A stretch of DNA of 64,000 nt from the NCBI GenBank assembly GCA_018000295.1, contig JAGNKE010000002.1, positions 89,501 through 153,500 of the forward strand. The letters are read 5' to 3'. This DNA is from Alphaproteobacteria bacterium (GTDB lineage Bacteria; Pseudomonadota; Alphaproteobacteria; Micavibrionales; Micavibrionaceae). Position numbers and translations under genes: made by a program. The notes under the pieces are model-generated. The model was given only the letters and a program-made list of their open reading frames with translations, did no database searches and was not told the origin of the DNA. Shown in pieces: positions 19,955 through 28,448 of this stretch (positions are counted from its first letter, which is position 1; each line of letters opens with the position of its first letter).

Positions 19955-20161
19955 ATGAAAAAAACTGTTGCTACAATCTGCCTGATTGGCTCCACCTTGG
20001 CTCTGGCCGCTTGCGCAAGCAGCGAATCCGCTGACAGCACCGAGCTGGCGACCCCCTACGCTCTCGAGCGCACCGCGACCCATGACGGCGCTGACAACTC
20101 TGTTGTTGAAGTTCCGGCTCAGGATGGCGACAAAGTCTTCCAGAAAGCCCAGACCAAGTAA
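19955..20161 (+). CDS. small putative lipoprotein, 68 residues
   Basis: ATG 19955 has GAGGA five bases upstream. The sequence begins MKKTVATICLIGSTLALAAC: a lipoprotein signal peptide with lipobox LAAC (Cys20), leaving a mature peptide of about 49 residues that is Ser/Thr/Glu-rich with no known domain. A strong terminator follows directly, suggesting a monocistronic, possibly abundant transcript. The 250-bp upstream gap is AT-rich. Confidence 0.8.
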   Translation: MKKTVATICLIGSTLALAACASSESADSTELATPYALERTATHDGADNSVVEVPAQDGDKVFQKAQTK

Positions 20162-20183
20162 TTGGGCATTCTATATAAATTTT

Positions 20184-20216
20184 AAAAAAGACTGTCCCTC
20201 GGGGCAGTCTTTTTAT
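20184..20216 (+). terminator. intrinsic terminator after the small lipoprotein
   Basis: Stem AGACTG-T-CCC / GGGCAGTCT closed by TCG, flanked by AAAA on the left and TTTTT on the right, 23 bases after the stop. Confidence 0.9.
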
Positions 20217-20259
20217 TATATTCTCAGAGAGAAAATTTTTTGGATATAAAGCTTTGAAC

Positions 20260-20565
20260 ATGAACACCCTCATCAACGTCCTGGCGTTCCTGCTGGCCAA
20301 CTACGGCGGTACTTGGGCCATAACCTTCGCATACGTAGCAGGTACGCGGATGCTGAACGTGGTCGATGTCTTCGCCGAGGGATTCGATGAGGCCGCGCTG
20401 TTCCAGTCCTATTTACTCCAGACCTACGTCACTCTTTTTATCTGCTGCCTGTTCAGCTTCAGCTTCTTCTTTCTCAAAAACTACTGGCGCTATGTATTTT
20501 TGATGGCCCCTCTGGTCGTCCCTGCCAGCTATGGCTTGTTTTTTCTCATCAATCACCCGGCCTGA
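20260..20565 (+). CDS. small membrane protein, about 101 residues
   Basis: Start ATG 20260 (a TTG two codons earlier is possible). Three hydrophobic segments: VLAFLLANYGGTWAITFAYV, VTLFICCLFSFSFFFL and YVFLMAPLVVPASYGLFFLI. No family recognised; probably an inner-membrane protein. It ends before a strong hairpin and is convergent with the L,D-transpeptidase. Confidence 0.7.
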   Translation: MNTLINVLAFLLANYGGTWAITFAYVAGTRMLNVVDVFAEGFDEAALFQSYLLQTYVTLFICCLFSFSFFFLKNYWRYVFLMAPLVVPASYGLFFLINHPA

Positions 20566-20584
20566 CAGGACCATTGTATAGTAA

Positions 20585-20607
20585 AGGCCGGGAGATCATC
20601 CCGGCCT
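20585..20607. terminator. terminator hairpin between convergent genes
   Basis: Perfect 9-bp stem AGGCCGGGA / TCCCGGCCT with loop GATCA. On the minus strand it is followed by TTTACT, so it best serves the L,D-transpeptidase gene; it may act in both directions. Confidence 0.65.
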
Positions 20608-20642
20608 CAAATCACTTGATATATCGGCGGTTGTGCGCCTGA

Positions 20643-21737
20643 TCAATCCACGCGGGCGATGATCCGGGCCTTCTTCTGAGGCAGCTGCGGCGGATAAGGA
20701 ATGCTGGCATTGCCCACCTTGATCGCCTTGATATTCTCAGGCTTCTTCTTGGGCACGATGGCGTCCCGTGGGAAATCGTTGCTGACCTCCTGCACCTCGC
20801 TCTTGCGGGATTCGCCTTGCGCGGGTACGCGGGCAATCACGATCGGATACCCCCGTCTCTCTCGGATCGCGGCGCGGATTTTCGGCCAGTTCAGGTAATC
20901 TTGGAATGGCCCCGCGACCTTCATGATACGGGCCATATCGGCATCCGTAAGCTTCTGGTGCTCGATCACACCCGACTCTTCCATCTTGATCGCCTGATCA
21001 AGGTCAGGATGGGCTTCAAGCAACAGCTCTTCACCGATCCACGCCAGCTTAAGCGGTTGATTGACCACGGTCACCTTGGTGCCGACGGGAATCCGCTCGA
21101 AAAACTCCAGAACGCTCTCGGGATACATCCGGATGCAACCGCTGCTGCTCCGCCGCCCGATCCCATAGGGTTTGTTGGTTCCATGAATGGCATACTGCGA
21201 CCAGCCGAGATAAAGCGCCCGCGTCCCCATCGGGTTTTCCGGCCCCGGCAATACTTCGACAGGAAGCTCGGGCTTCTCCTTCCGCATCCGGTCCGTAGGG
21301 CGCCAGATCGGATTGACCGCTTTGCGGACGATGGTCGTATGCCCGACAGGTGTGGACAGCCCCTCGCGCCCGATCCCGATCGGATAGCTCAGCGGCGGCT
21401 TGTCGCCGTTAACATAAGCATAAATCCGCATCTCCGGCAGATTGATCACCACATCCCGGTGCGGCGCATCGGGCAGCAAATGCTGGGCGGGAATCATAAG
21501 CTCCGTCCCCTCGCCCGGAATCCACGGGTCGATCCCCGGATTGGCGGCGCGCATCTCGACAAACCCCAGAGCGTTGCGCCGCGCCAGATGAATGAACGTG
21601 TCTTCGTACTTGGCCCTGTACTCGATCAGAGTGCCGATGGAATTGCCCTTGTACTCGGCAAAAACCTGGCCCGAAAACCCCGTAAGGCTTACAGCAAATA
21701 ACGCAGCGGTCGCAACGATATGCGAGAATCGGCTCAT
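20643..21737 (-). CDS. L,D-transpeptidase (YkuD), periplasmic
   Basis: 364 residues with a signal peptide (HIVATAALFAVSLTGFSGQVFA). A LysM-like segment (TFIHLARRNALGFVEMRAAN) precedes the YkuD domain, which has catalytic His185 in YAIHGTNKPYGIGRRSSSGC and Cys201 in SSSGCIRM. It catalyses 3-3 peptidoglycan cross-links or attachment of proteins to peptidoglycan, as in ErfK/YbiS. The C-terminus carries about 130 residues beyond the catalytic domain ending in a basic Pro/Lys-rich tail, longer than the short E. coli homologs. Confidence 0.93.
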   Translation of the reverse strand: MSRFSHIVATAALFAVSLTGFSGQVFAEYKGNSIGTLIEYRAKYEDTFIHLARRNALGFVEMRAANPGIDPWIPGEGTELMIPAQHLLPDAPHRDVVINLPEMRIYAYVNGDKPPLSYPIGIGREGLSTPVGHTTIVRKAVNPIWRPTDRMRKEKPELPVEVLPGPENPMGTRALYLGWSQYAIHGTNKPYGIGRRSSSGCIRMYPESVLEFFERIPVGTKVTVVNQPLKLAWIGEELLLEAHPDLDQAIKMEESGVIEHQKLTDADMARIMKVAGPFQDYLNWPKIRAAIRERRGYPIVIARVPAQGESRKSEVQEVSNDFPRDAIVPKKKPENIKAIKVGNASIPYPPQLPQKKARIIARVD

Positions 21738-21854
21738 AAAAACTCCCCCGTAAACCCGGTCTCGGAAAACAGACCCCTAGACATAATCTTTTTTCAAGCC
21801 CGACTCAAGGGCAGACTCAAAAAAACCCGCAATTTTCCTTATGAAAGAAGCGTG

Positions 21855-22202
21855 TCAGTGCCCGCCAGACACCAGCCGCTCCACCTCAGCAGCTAGACTC
21901 TCAAAAACCCGCTCGAAAACAGAGCTTTTCATAACGCGCCCCTTACCCTGACAATACAGCTCAAACAGGGTCGTCCGCGGCCCGACCTTGCGGATAGCGA
22001 ACTGCAGACTAGGCGTATGCGAAGCCGCCTGAAAATAGGTATAGGTCGCCAGCCCCTCATTGAAATCGCAGTCTACGGTCCTGTAAGTTAACGCCTTTTT
22101 CGACGCCGCGTACATATAAAGCTGGTCGAGTTTCTGGAACTGGCTGCGGGTGAACCCGGTGGACTGCTCTGAGGCCGGGGTGTTAAGGACATACAAACTC
22201 AT
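21855..22202 (-). CDS. hypothetical protein, 115 residues
   Basis: Start taken at ATG 22202 (MSLYVLNTP); an in-frame extension to 22244 adds a short hydrophobic stretch that overlaps the likely promoter of the divergent redoxin. The protein is soluble, with sequence such as FQKLDQLYMYAASKKALTYR and VFESLAAEVERLVSGGH. No recognised domain. Confidence 0.65.
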   Translation of the reverse strand: MSLYVLNTPASEQSTGFTRSQFQKLDQLYMYAASKKALTYRTVDCDFNEGLATYTYFQAASHTPSLQFAIRKVGPRTTLFELYCQGKGRVMKSSVFERVFESLAAEVERLVSGGH

Positions 22203-22255
22203 ATATAAAGAGTAACAAAATATGCGACAAAAAGGAAGAATCAAGGAGAACCGCC

Positions 22256-22813
22256 ATGGCCTTGCTGCAAACCCCTGAAAAACAAGCCGGATTTCCCGCC
22301 CCGGACTTCGCTCTGAAAAACATCGACGGCCGCACCCTGACTTTGGCGGAATGCCGCGGGCCGGAAGGACTTCTGGTCATGTTCATCTGCAACCACTGCC
22401 CCTACGTCAAAGCCGTAGTGACCCGCCTCGCCGAAACCTGTAAAACACTGCAGACCGAGGGGTTCGGCTGCGTCGCCATCATGCCCAACGATACGGAAAA
22501 CTACCCCGCCGATTCGTTCGAGAATATGAAGCTTTTCGCAAGGGAACACGGCTTGACCTTCCCCTACCTCATCGACGAAACCCAGCAGACAGCAAAAGCC
22601 TACGGCGCCGTCTGCACGCCGGACTTTTTCGGCTTTGACCGCAATTTGACCCTGCAGTACCGCGGGCGGCTCGACAGCGCCTCCGCGAAACCCGCGGACG
22701 CCTCCACCGTACCCGAACTGCTGAAGGCGATGCGCGAAACCGGGCGGACGGGTATATCCACCGCGCCGCAACACCCCTCCATGGGCTGCTCGATCAAATG
22801 GAAAGACTCATAG
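22256..22813 (+). CDS. thioredoxin-fold redoxin (AhpC/TSA-like) with CNHC motif
   Basis: 185 residues. A peroxiredoxin-like opening (AGFPAPDFALKNIDGRTLTL) is followed by the redox motif FICNHCPYVK with Cys45 and Cys48, then IMPNDTENYP and FPYLIDETQQTAKAYGAVCT. The CNHCPYVK group is a widespread cytoplasmic thioredoxin-like family of uncertain substrate. No signal peptide is present, so it is not a periplasmic ResA. Confidence 0.88.
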   Translation: MALLQTPEKQAGFPAPDFALKNIDGRTLTLAECRGPEGLLVMFICNHCPYVKAVVTRLAETCKTLQTEGFGCVAIMPNDTENYPADSFENMKLFAREHGLTFPYLIDETQQTAKAYGAVCTPDFFGFDRNLTLQYRGRLDSASAKPADASTVPELLKAMRETGRTGISTAPQHPSMGCSIKWKDS

Positions 22814-22916
22814 AAGCAAGCCTCCGGGAACGGAACGCTCTTGTCTTCACAGCCGCGGAGTTATAATACTCTACTCCTGTACGTATCACTGACCCGGTAT
22901 TCGGAAGAGAAAGCCT

Positions 22917-23615
22917 ATGGCAAATTTTTTGGCGGAAGTCGATGAAGCCCTGAAGCAGGAAAGGGTCGCAAGATTCTGGAACAGTTACGGTGGCTTCGTT
23001 CTGGGCACCGCCCTGATGATCATCCTTGGAACGGCGGCCCTTTCGGGCTATCGGGTCTGGGATAGCGGCATCAAGAGCGCCCAGACGGAAAAACTCCTCA
23101 ACGCCCTGTCCGCCGAAGACCCGGCCTCCGAATTGATCGCCCTGTCCAAAGACCTGCGCCCCGGCCTGAAAACGCTGGCGCTTTGGCAGGCCGCAGGTGA
23201 GTTGGTCAAAAAGGACGATAAGGCAAAGGCGCTGGAACTCTACGCCCAGATCAATAAAGACCCCGCCTCCCCTCCTGATTTCAGGCATCTCGCAAGCTTT
23301 CAGATGGCGCGTCTAATCGCCCAGAGTGACCCGGAAACGGGCCTGTCCCTGCTCGAAAAGGTTGCAAATGATGTATCTAACCCCTGGAACAACCTCGCCC
23401 GTCTCGAAGTCGCGGTACTGCAAGCCCACCACAAAAAGAACTTCAAGCTGGCCCGCGAACATCTCGCGACAATCCTGAAATCGGAAAGCCTGCCGCAATC
23501 GTTGGAACGCAAGGCGCGTTCACTCGATATGCTTTACGGATTGCAGGAACCGCAGACTCAGGAAGACATCGCCCCGGCGGGTGGAGAACAAGAACAAAAA
23601 CCTGAAAAGAAATAA
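22917..23615 (+). CDS. YfgM-like TPR membrane-anchored protein
   Basis: 232 residues: a short cytoplasmic segment (FLAEVDEALKQERVARFW), one transmembrane helix (GGFVLGTALMIILGTAALSG) and a periplasmic TPR-like domain (AKALELYAQINKDPASPP), ending in a Glu/Gln/Lys-rich tail. The same order yfgM-bamB-der is common in proteobacteria, where YfgM is a SecYEG/BAM-associated periplasmic chaperone. The next gene (bamB) starts 18 bp downstream. Confidence 0.88.
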   Translation: MANFLAEVDEALKQERVARFWNSYGGFVLGTALMIILGTAALSGYRVWDSGIKSAQTEKLLNALSAEDPASELIALSKDLRPGLKTLALWQAAGELVKKDDKAKALELYAQINKDPASPPDFRHLASFQMARLIAQSDPETGLSLLEKVANDVSNPWNNLARLEVAVLQAHHKKNFKLAREHLATILKSESLPQSLERKARSLDMLYGLQEPQTQEDIAPAGGEQEQKPEKK

Positions 23616-23633
23616 TTTTTTGAGGATCGCAAC

Positions 23634-24965
23634 ATGGCAACTTTCAGAAATACGCTGCTTTTCGTTTCGATGACATTGATGCTCGGCGCTTGCTCAAAGG
23701 TTACAAGCGTTTTCGACTCTGGCGGCGATGAAACGAAACTGGAGGGCGAACGGATGTCGGTTCTTGAACTCCAGAAGACCCTCGAACCGGACAGCGAAAA
23801 ACGCGAACTCATCGCCCCTGATCCATGGAGCAATGCGTTCTGGCCGCAGGCCGGCGGCTACCCCAACCATTCCATGCAGAATCCCGCCCTCGCAAAAGAG
23901 GCGGGCAAAGCCTGGAAAACCTCTATCGGTGCGGGCAGCTCTGACGGTCTGCCCATAACCGCCCAGCCCGTCATAGCCGAGGGCCGCGCCTATACGCTCG
24001 ATACGAATTTCAACCTGCGGGCCTTCGATCTCGCGTCCGGCAAAGACGTCTGGAAAACCAGCGTAGAGAATGAGGACGAGGACGAGGACGTCATCAGTGG
24101 CGGCGTCAGCTACGCCAACGCCCATCTGTTCGTGACCAACGGTTACGCGGAAATTCTGAAAGTAAAGGCATCGGACGGCAGTACCGTCTGGCGCAAGCGC
24201 CTGCCCGCCCCGTCCCGCGCCGCGCCGACCGTCATCGACGGCCGTGTCTTCGTAACAACGCTCGACAACCGCGTGGTGGCTCTGGATGAGGGCTCCGGCG
24301 ACACGCTCTGGATTTATGTCGGCATCGCTGAAACCGCGGGCCTTCTCGGCGCAGCCAGCCCCGCCGCCAACGCAGATATCGTCGTGGCGGTCTTTTCCTC
24401 CGGCGAAGTGACCGCCCTGCGGGTCGAAAACGGGTCGGTGGCCTGGTCCGATAACATCTCCAGCGTACGTCAATACGGCGGCGGCCTCGAAAGCCTGTCA
24501 GACATCAAGGCGCTCCCGGTCCTTGACCGCGGCCTCGTCATCGTCCTCAGTTTCGGCGGCAAGCTGGTCGCGTTCGACCAAGCCTCCGGCGCCCGCGTCT
24601 GGCAGCGTGAAATCGGCGGCGCCGAAACACCGTGGACCGCCGGCAACTTCCTCTTCGTCCTCTCCGTGGACCATCAACTCATCGCCCTCAATCTTGAAGA
24701 CGGTCGCATCGTCTGGGTCACGCCCCTGCCCCGCTATAAGAACGAGGAAAAGAAAAGCGGGCCGATAACCTGGAAAGGCCCGGTCATGGGTGGCGGACGC
24801 CTCATCCTGCACGGAACGGACGGCGAAATGCTGGAGGTCAACGCCACGAACGGCAAGATTCTGCGCGCCTGGGATTCGGACCGCTCCCCGGCCGCTTCGC
24901 CGATTATTGCCTCAAAGACGCTGCTCTTGCTCTCAACGGACGGGACATTAACGGCGTACAGATAG
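23634..24965 (+). CDS. bamB: outer-membrane assembly lipoprotein BamB
   Basis: 443 residues. A lipoprotein signal (LLFVSMTLMLGAC, lipobox LGAC) is followed by a PQQ-type eight-bladed beta-propeller with repeated A-F-D-x-x-S-G-K-x-V-W units (LRAFDLASGKDVWKT, ILKVKASDGSTVWRK, VVALDEGSGDTLWIY, LVAFDQASGARVWQR). BamB is an outer-membrane-anchored scaffold of the BAM beta-barrel insertion machine. It is longer than the E. coli protein (392) mainly through an acidic N-terminal part. It probably forms an operon with yfgM-like and der. Confidence 0.94.
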   Translation: MATFRNTLLFVSMTLMLGACSKVTSVFDSGGDETKLEGERMSVLELQKTLEPDSEKRELIAPDPWSNAFWPQAGGYPNHSMQNPALAKEAGKAWKTSIGAGSSDGLPITAQPVIAEGRAYTLDTNFNLRAFDLASGKDVWKTSVENEDEDEDVISGGVSYANAHLFVTNGYAEILKVKASDGSTVWRKRLPAPSRAAPTVIDGRVFVTTLDNRVVALDEGSGDTLWIYVGIAETAGLLGAASPAANADIVVAVFSSGEVTALRVENGSVAWSDNISSVRQYGGGLESLSDIKALPVLDRGLVIVLSFGGKLVAFDQASGARVWQREIGGAETPWTAGNFLFVLSVDHQLIALNLEDGRIVWVTPLPRYKNEEKKSGPITWKGPVMGGGRLILHGTDGEMLEVNATNGKILRAWDSDRSPAASPIIASKTLLLLSTDGTLTAYR

Positions 24966-24984
24966 ACTCCTTAAAGGACGAACG

Positions 24985-26406
24985 ATGCTCAGACTCGCCA
25001 TCATCGGCCGGCCCAATGTCGGCAAGTCCACCCTGTTCAACAAGCTCGTGGGCAAACATCTCGCCATCGTGGACGATACGCCCGGCGTCACCCGCGACTG
25101 GCGCGAGGCGCAGGGCACCCTTTTCGGCCGCCCCCTGATCCTGATCGACACGGCAGGTCTTGAGGAAAGCTTCGATGAGTCCATTCAGGGCCGGATGCGT
25201 AAGCAGACCGAAGCCGCCCTCGCGCAGGCAGACTGCATCCTCTTCGTCATCGATGGCCACTCCGGGGTCACCCCCGCTGATGAGCATTTCGCCGCCTTCA
25301 TCAGAAAACAGAAGAAGCCCGTCATCCTCGCCGTCAACAAATGTGAAAACGCCAAAACCACCCAGAGCGCAATCGGAGAGGCTTACGCCTTGGGATTCGG
25401 CGAACCTCTGGCCCTCTCCGCCGCGCATAGCATCGGCTTTGAGGATATTTTCCATGCCCTCGAACCCTATCTGGGAGAGGATAATACAAGCGAAAATTCG
25501 GAAATCGCGCAATCGGACGACTTCGGCGATATCGACTCACTGGAGGGTCAGGAGGATTTTGACTTCGTGCAATCCGAAGAGGAGGAAGAAGAAACCGAAA
25601 AATCCCTCAAAATCGCCATTATCGGCCGCCCGAACGTCGGCAAATCGACCCTCCTCAACGCCATCGTGAAGCAGGAGCGGGTCATGACCGGTCCCGAGGC
25701 CGGAACGACCCGCGATGCCGTATCGGTGGATTGGACTTACGCGGATCGCAATTTCCGCCTCGTAGACACGGCAGGAATGCGGAAAAAATCAAAAATCCAG
25801 AACGTCATCGAAAAGCTTTCCGTCGAGGACAGCCTGCGCGCCGTCCGCCTCGCCCATCTCGTAATCCTTGTGCTCGACGCCAACGCCGCCCTCGAAAAGC
25901 AGGATCTCCAGCTCGCCGACCACGTCATCGGAGAGGGCCGCGCCATCATCGTTGCCGTCAACAAATGGGACACCGTGGAAAACCGCACGGAAAGGCTGGA
26001 GGAAATCCGCGACAAGCTGGAAACCTCTCTGGCCCAGACCCGCGAGATCCCCGTCGTGACTCTCTCGGCACTGAACGGCCGCAACATAGAACGCCTGCTG
26101 GATGTAGCCCTTGAAACCTACGAAATCTGGAACAAACGCATAGCGACCAGCGGCCTCAACCGCTGGCTTGGACGCATGGAAAGCCAGAACCCTCCCCCCT
26201 TGGTGGGCGGACGACCCAATCGCCTCAAATACATCACGCAGATCAAAACGCGCCCGCCGACCTTCGCCCTCTGGGTTTCAAAGCCGCAGGATCTGCCCGA
26301 CACCTACAGGCGTTACATCATCAATGGCTTGAGAAAAGACTACGGCATCCCGGGTGTTCCCGTGCGCCTGCTGCTCCGGGCCAGCAAAAACCCATTCAAA
26401 AATTAG
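24985..26406 (+). CDS. der: ribosome biogenesis GTPase Der (EngA)
   Basis: 473 residues with two tandem GTPase domains, each with P-loop GRPNVGKST (about 8-16 and 213-221), DTAG switch motifs (LIDTAGLEE, LVDTAGMRKK) and NKxD-type motifs (NKCE in the first, NKWD in the second), followed by a KH-like C-terminal domain ending LLLRASKNPFKN. The first-domain motif NKCE differs from canonical NKxD. A Glu-rich linker (SEEEEEETEK) separates the G domains. It is essential for 50S maturation. The convergent membrane-protein gene begins four bases after its stop. Confidence 0.96.
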   Translation: MLRLAIIGRPNVGKSTLFNKLVGKHLAIVDDTPGVTRDWREAQGTLFGRPLILIDTAGLEESFDESIQGRMRKQTEAALAQADCILFVIDGHSGVTPADEHFAAFIRKQKKPVILAVNKCENAKTTQSAIGEAYALGFGEPLALSAAHSIGFEDIFHALEPYLGEDNTSENSEIAQSDDFGDIDSLEGQEDFDFVQSEEEEEETEKSLKIAIIGRPNVGKSTLLNAIVKQERVMTGPEAGTTRDAVSVDWTYADRNFRLVDTAGMRKKSKIQNVIEKLSVEDSLRAVRLAHLVILVLDANAALEKQDLQLADHVIGEGRAIIVAVNKWDTVENRTERLEEIRDKLETSLAQTREIPVVTLSALNGRNIERLLDVALETYEIWNKRIATSGLNRWLGRMESQNPPPLVGGRPNRLKYITQIKTRPPTFALWVSKPQDLPDTYRRYIINGLRKDYGIPGVPVRLLLRASKNPFKN

Positions 26407-26410
26407 ACAG

Positions 26411-26974
26411 CTACGCGAAGTAATCTTTCAGAATCTTAACAACCTCAAGAAGATTCTGGTCGAAAGCAAGAGCAACCACGGCTATAAATCCTCCCAGCTC
26501 CCAGGGAAATTTAAAAACGTAGGTAGCGATAAATCCAGTGTAAACATACATCAGAAGAGTGACAAAAACACTGTAATTCTGCCACGGCTCAATATCGAAA
26601 CCGGCAAAAACAGCAATCAATATAGGCAGGGAAAGCAAAACCCCCGAAACGCCCTGCCAATTTGCAGCCGTAATAAAACGAAAGAAATGCTGCTCCCTGT
26701 TATACTGCTTGCTCAAAAAATAAACGGTTGTAAGAAACAAAACAGCGGTCAGGACAAAATGCGCAAAATGCAGACCAACGACCAGCGGGACCGGAACCGT
26801 CCCTGCGCGGAATGACCAGACAGCCACCACAACGGGCAGCAGAAACAAACTAACTAAAAACGAGCGAATTGCAGCGCTTTTGCTGGGATCATATCGCTCA
26901 ACCCCGTGCGGCATGAACAAAACGATCTCGGCACAGCCGATCAGATTGTTTTTGATCTCTTCGCGTGTGAACAT
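26411..26974 (-). CDS. multi-pass membrane protein, paralog B
   Basis: 187 residues from ATG 26974 (a second ATG at 26983 adds MPP). About five hydrophobic segments; it is homologous along its whole length to the protein at 4567-5136 (see landmarks there). Distinct stretches here are FTREEIKNNLIGCAEIVLFM and VKILKDYFA at the end. It lies tail-to-tail with der, separated by four bases, as paralog A lies tail-to-tail with ilvN. Function unknown; the family appears duplicated in this genome. Confidence 0.85.
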   Translation of the reverse strand: MFTREEIKNNLIGCAEIVLFMPHGVERYDPSKSAAIRSFLVSLFLLPVVVAVWSFRAGTVPVPLVVGLHFAHFVLTAVLFLTTVYFLSKQYNREQHFFRFITAANWQGVSGVLLSLPILIAVFAGFDIEPWQNYSVFVTLLMYVYTGFIATYVFKFPWELGGFIAVVALAFDQNLLEVVKILKDYFA

Positions 26975-27154
26975 AGGGGGCATCCTTATGTAAAAATGGG
27001 GTTAATCATTACCTGCCTACATTTTAGCACTAACCGCATTTTTTTTGCCAATAATTCACGCAAAAGCTGAAAATACTTGAATCAGAGCCAAACTTGCCAG
27101 ACAGCAAAAAAGTCTTTATGACTCGGAAACACGCAAAAAACGAGGAGGTCCGGG

Positions 27155-27967
27155 ATGAGTCCCATGATGATATTGGCTACGAATGTTGTAATCGCAATCG
27201 CAATTCTGATCGCTGGTTGGATCGGCGGCAACTGGACCAGCAAACAAATCCGCAAGATCAAGAAAGTTGATGAAACCCTCAAATCCTTCTTCGCTGTCGG
27301 CGCAAAATATCTGATCTTCGCCATCGCCATCATAACGGTGCTGCAGCAATTCGGCATTCAGACCGCAAGTCTTCTGGCAATACTCGGTGCGGCCGGCCTC
27401 GCCATCGGTCTGGCGTTGCAGGGCACCCTGAGCAACGTCGCCTCCGGCGTCATGCTGCTCTTCCTGCGCCCCTTCAATGTTGGCGACACCATCACCTGCG
27501 GCGGGGTTTCGGGCACCGTCAAAACCCTCGGCCTCTTTGCAACCGAACTGGCCACGGGCGACAACGTCTACATCTTCGTGCCCAACAGCAACCTCTGGAA
27601 CACCAACATCCAGAACTTCTCCCGCAACGAGGAACGCCGGCAGGACATCACCATCGGCATCAGCTACGCCGACGATATCGCCAAGGCTCTGAAGACTCTG
27701 GAAAACACAATCAAGGCCGACAGCCGAGTCATCGCCGCCGAGGGCAAACAACCGGAAGTCATGGTCTCGAATCTCGGCGATTTCGCCGTGCAGCTCACCG
27801 CCCGCTTCTGGTCCACGAACGCGGACTCCGGACCGCTGAAAGTCGATCTGACGAAAGCGGTGAAGGAAAGCTTCGATGGTGCCGGAATCACCATCCCCTT
27901 CCCGACCCGCACGATTGAAATGCATGAAGGCGCAGCAAAAAAATCATCCTCGAAAAAGGCGGCGTAA
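27155..27967 (+). CDS. MscS-type small-conductance mechanosensitive channel
   Basis: 270 residues with strong ribosome-binding site GAGGAGG. Three transmembrane helices; the pore-lining third helix is AILGAAGLAIGLALQGTLSN with the Gly/Ala pattern of MscS TM3, followed by the beta domain (FNVGDTITCGGVSGTVKTLG) and the cytoplasmic cage with VPNSNLWNTNIQNFS. It ends in a Lys/Ser tail (KKSSSKKAA). It releases osmolytes on hypo-osmotic shock. Confidence 0.94.
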   Translation: MSPMMILATNVVIAIAILIAGWIGGNWTSKQIRKIKKVDETLKSFFAVGAKYLIFAIAIITVLQQFGIQTASLLAILGAAGLAIGLALQGTLSNVASGVMLLFLRPFNVGDTITCGGVSGTVKTLGLFATELATGDNVYIFVPNSNLWNTNIQNFSRNEERRQDITIGISYADDIAKALKTLENTIKADSRVIAAEGKQPEVMVSNLGDFAVQLTARFWSTNADSGPLKVDLTKAVKESFDGAGITIPFPTRTIEMHEGAAKKSSSKKAA

Positions 27968-27996
27968 ATAGACGCAGCATTTGATCTGAAAAAAAG

Positions 27997-28029
27997 AAAA
28001 ACCGCCCGAAAACCAAGGGCGGTTTTTTT
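27997..28029. terminator. bidirectional terminator between mscS and the next minus-strand gene
   Basis: Perfect stem AAAAACCGCCC / GGGCGGTTTTT with loop GAAAACCAA and a following T-run; flanking A- and T-runs make it functional on both strands between convergent genes. Confidence 0.9.
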
Positions 28030-28046
28030 ATAAATGCGACAAGACC

Positions 28047-28445
28047 CTACCAGGCGATCAACCGAGCCCACCAGAGCAAAAAGACGAGAATGAAAACGTC
28101 CGCCCCGGCAAGAAAAACCAGAAAACGGCGGGGCATATATTTAATCTGTGAATACACGAAGGCAACATAAAGAAGAAGCCCGGTCACGGTGACAAAGGCA
28201 TAATAAGACCCGCGCACCCCGAGAAGAATCTGCACCACCGCCCACGGCCCTGTAAAAAGAGCCGACAAAACCCCGGCAATAGAAACAACTAGGGCAACCC
28301 CCGGACTGCGGGCCGGATCGTAAAAAAACACGAGATAAACACAAACCGCCAGACACGCCGCCAAAAGCCCCACCCCGAGGGAAAGCGCCAGACGTTTGTA
28401 AGACACAACATCGGAGTCATCCGCGGATGAGAAAAAAGCAAGCAT
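28047..28445 (-). CDS. small four-helix membrane protein, 132 residues
   Basis: Four hydrophobic segments (LALSLGVGLLAACLAVCVYL, GVALVVSIAGVLSALFTG, YAFVTVTGLLLYVAFVY, FLVFLAGADVFILVFLLWWA). No signature motif. It begins three bases after the purF stop, so it is probably the last gene of the cvpA-purF operon. Family not recognised. Confidence 0.75.
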   Translation of the reverse strand: MLAFFSSADDSDVVSYKRLALSLGVGLLAACLAVCVYLVFFYDPARSPGVALVVSIAGVLSALFTGPWAVVQILLGVRGSYYAFVTVTGLLLYVAFVYSQIKYMPRRFLVFLAGADVFILVFLLWWARLIAW

Positions 28446-28448
28446 CCG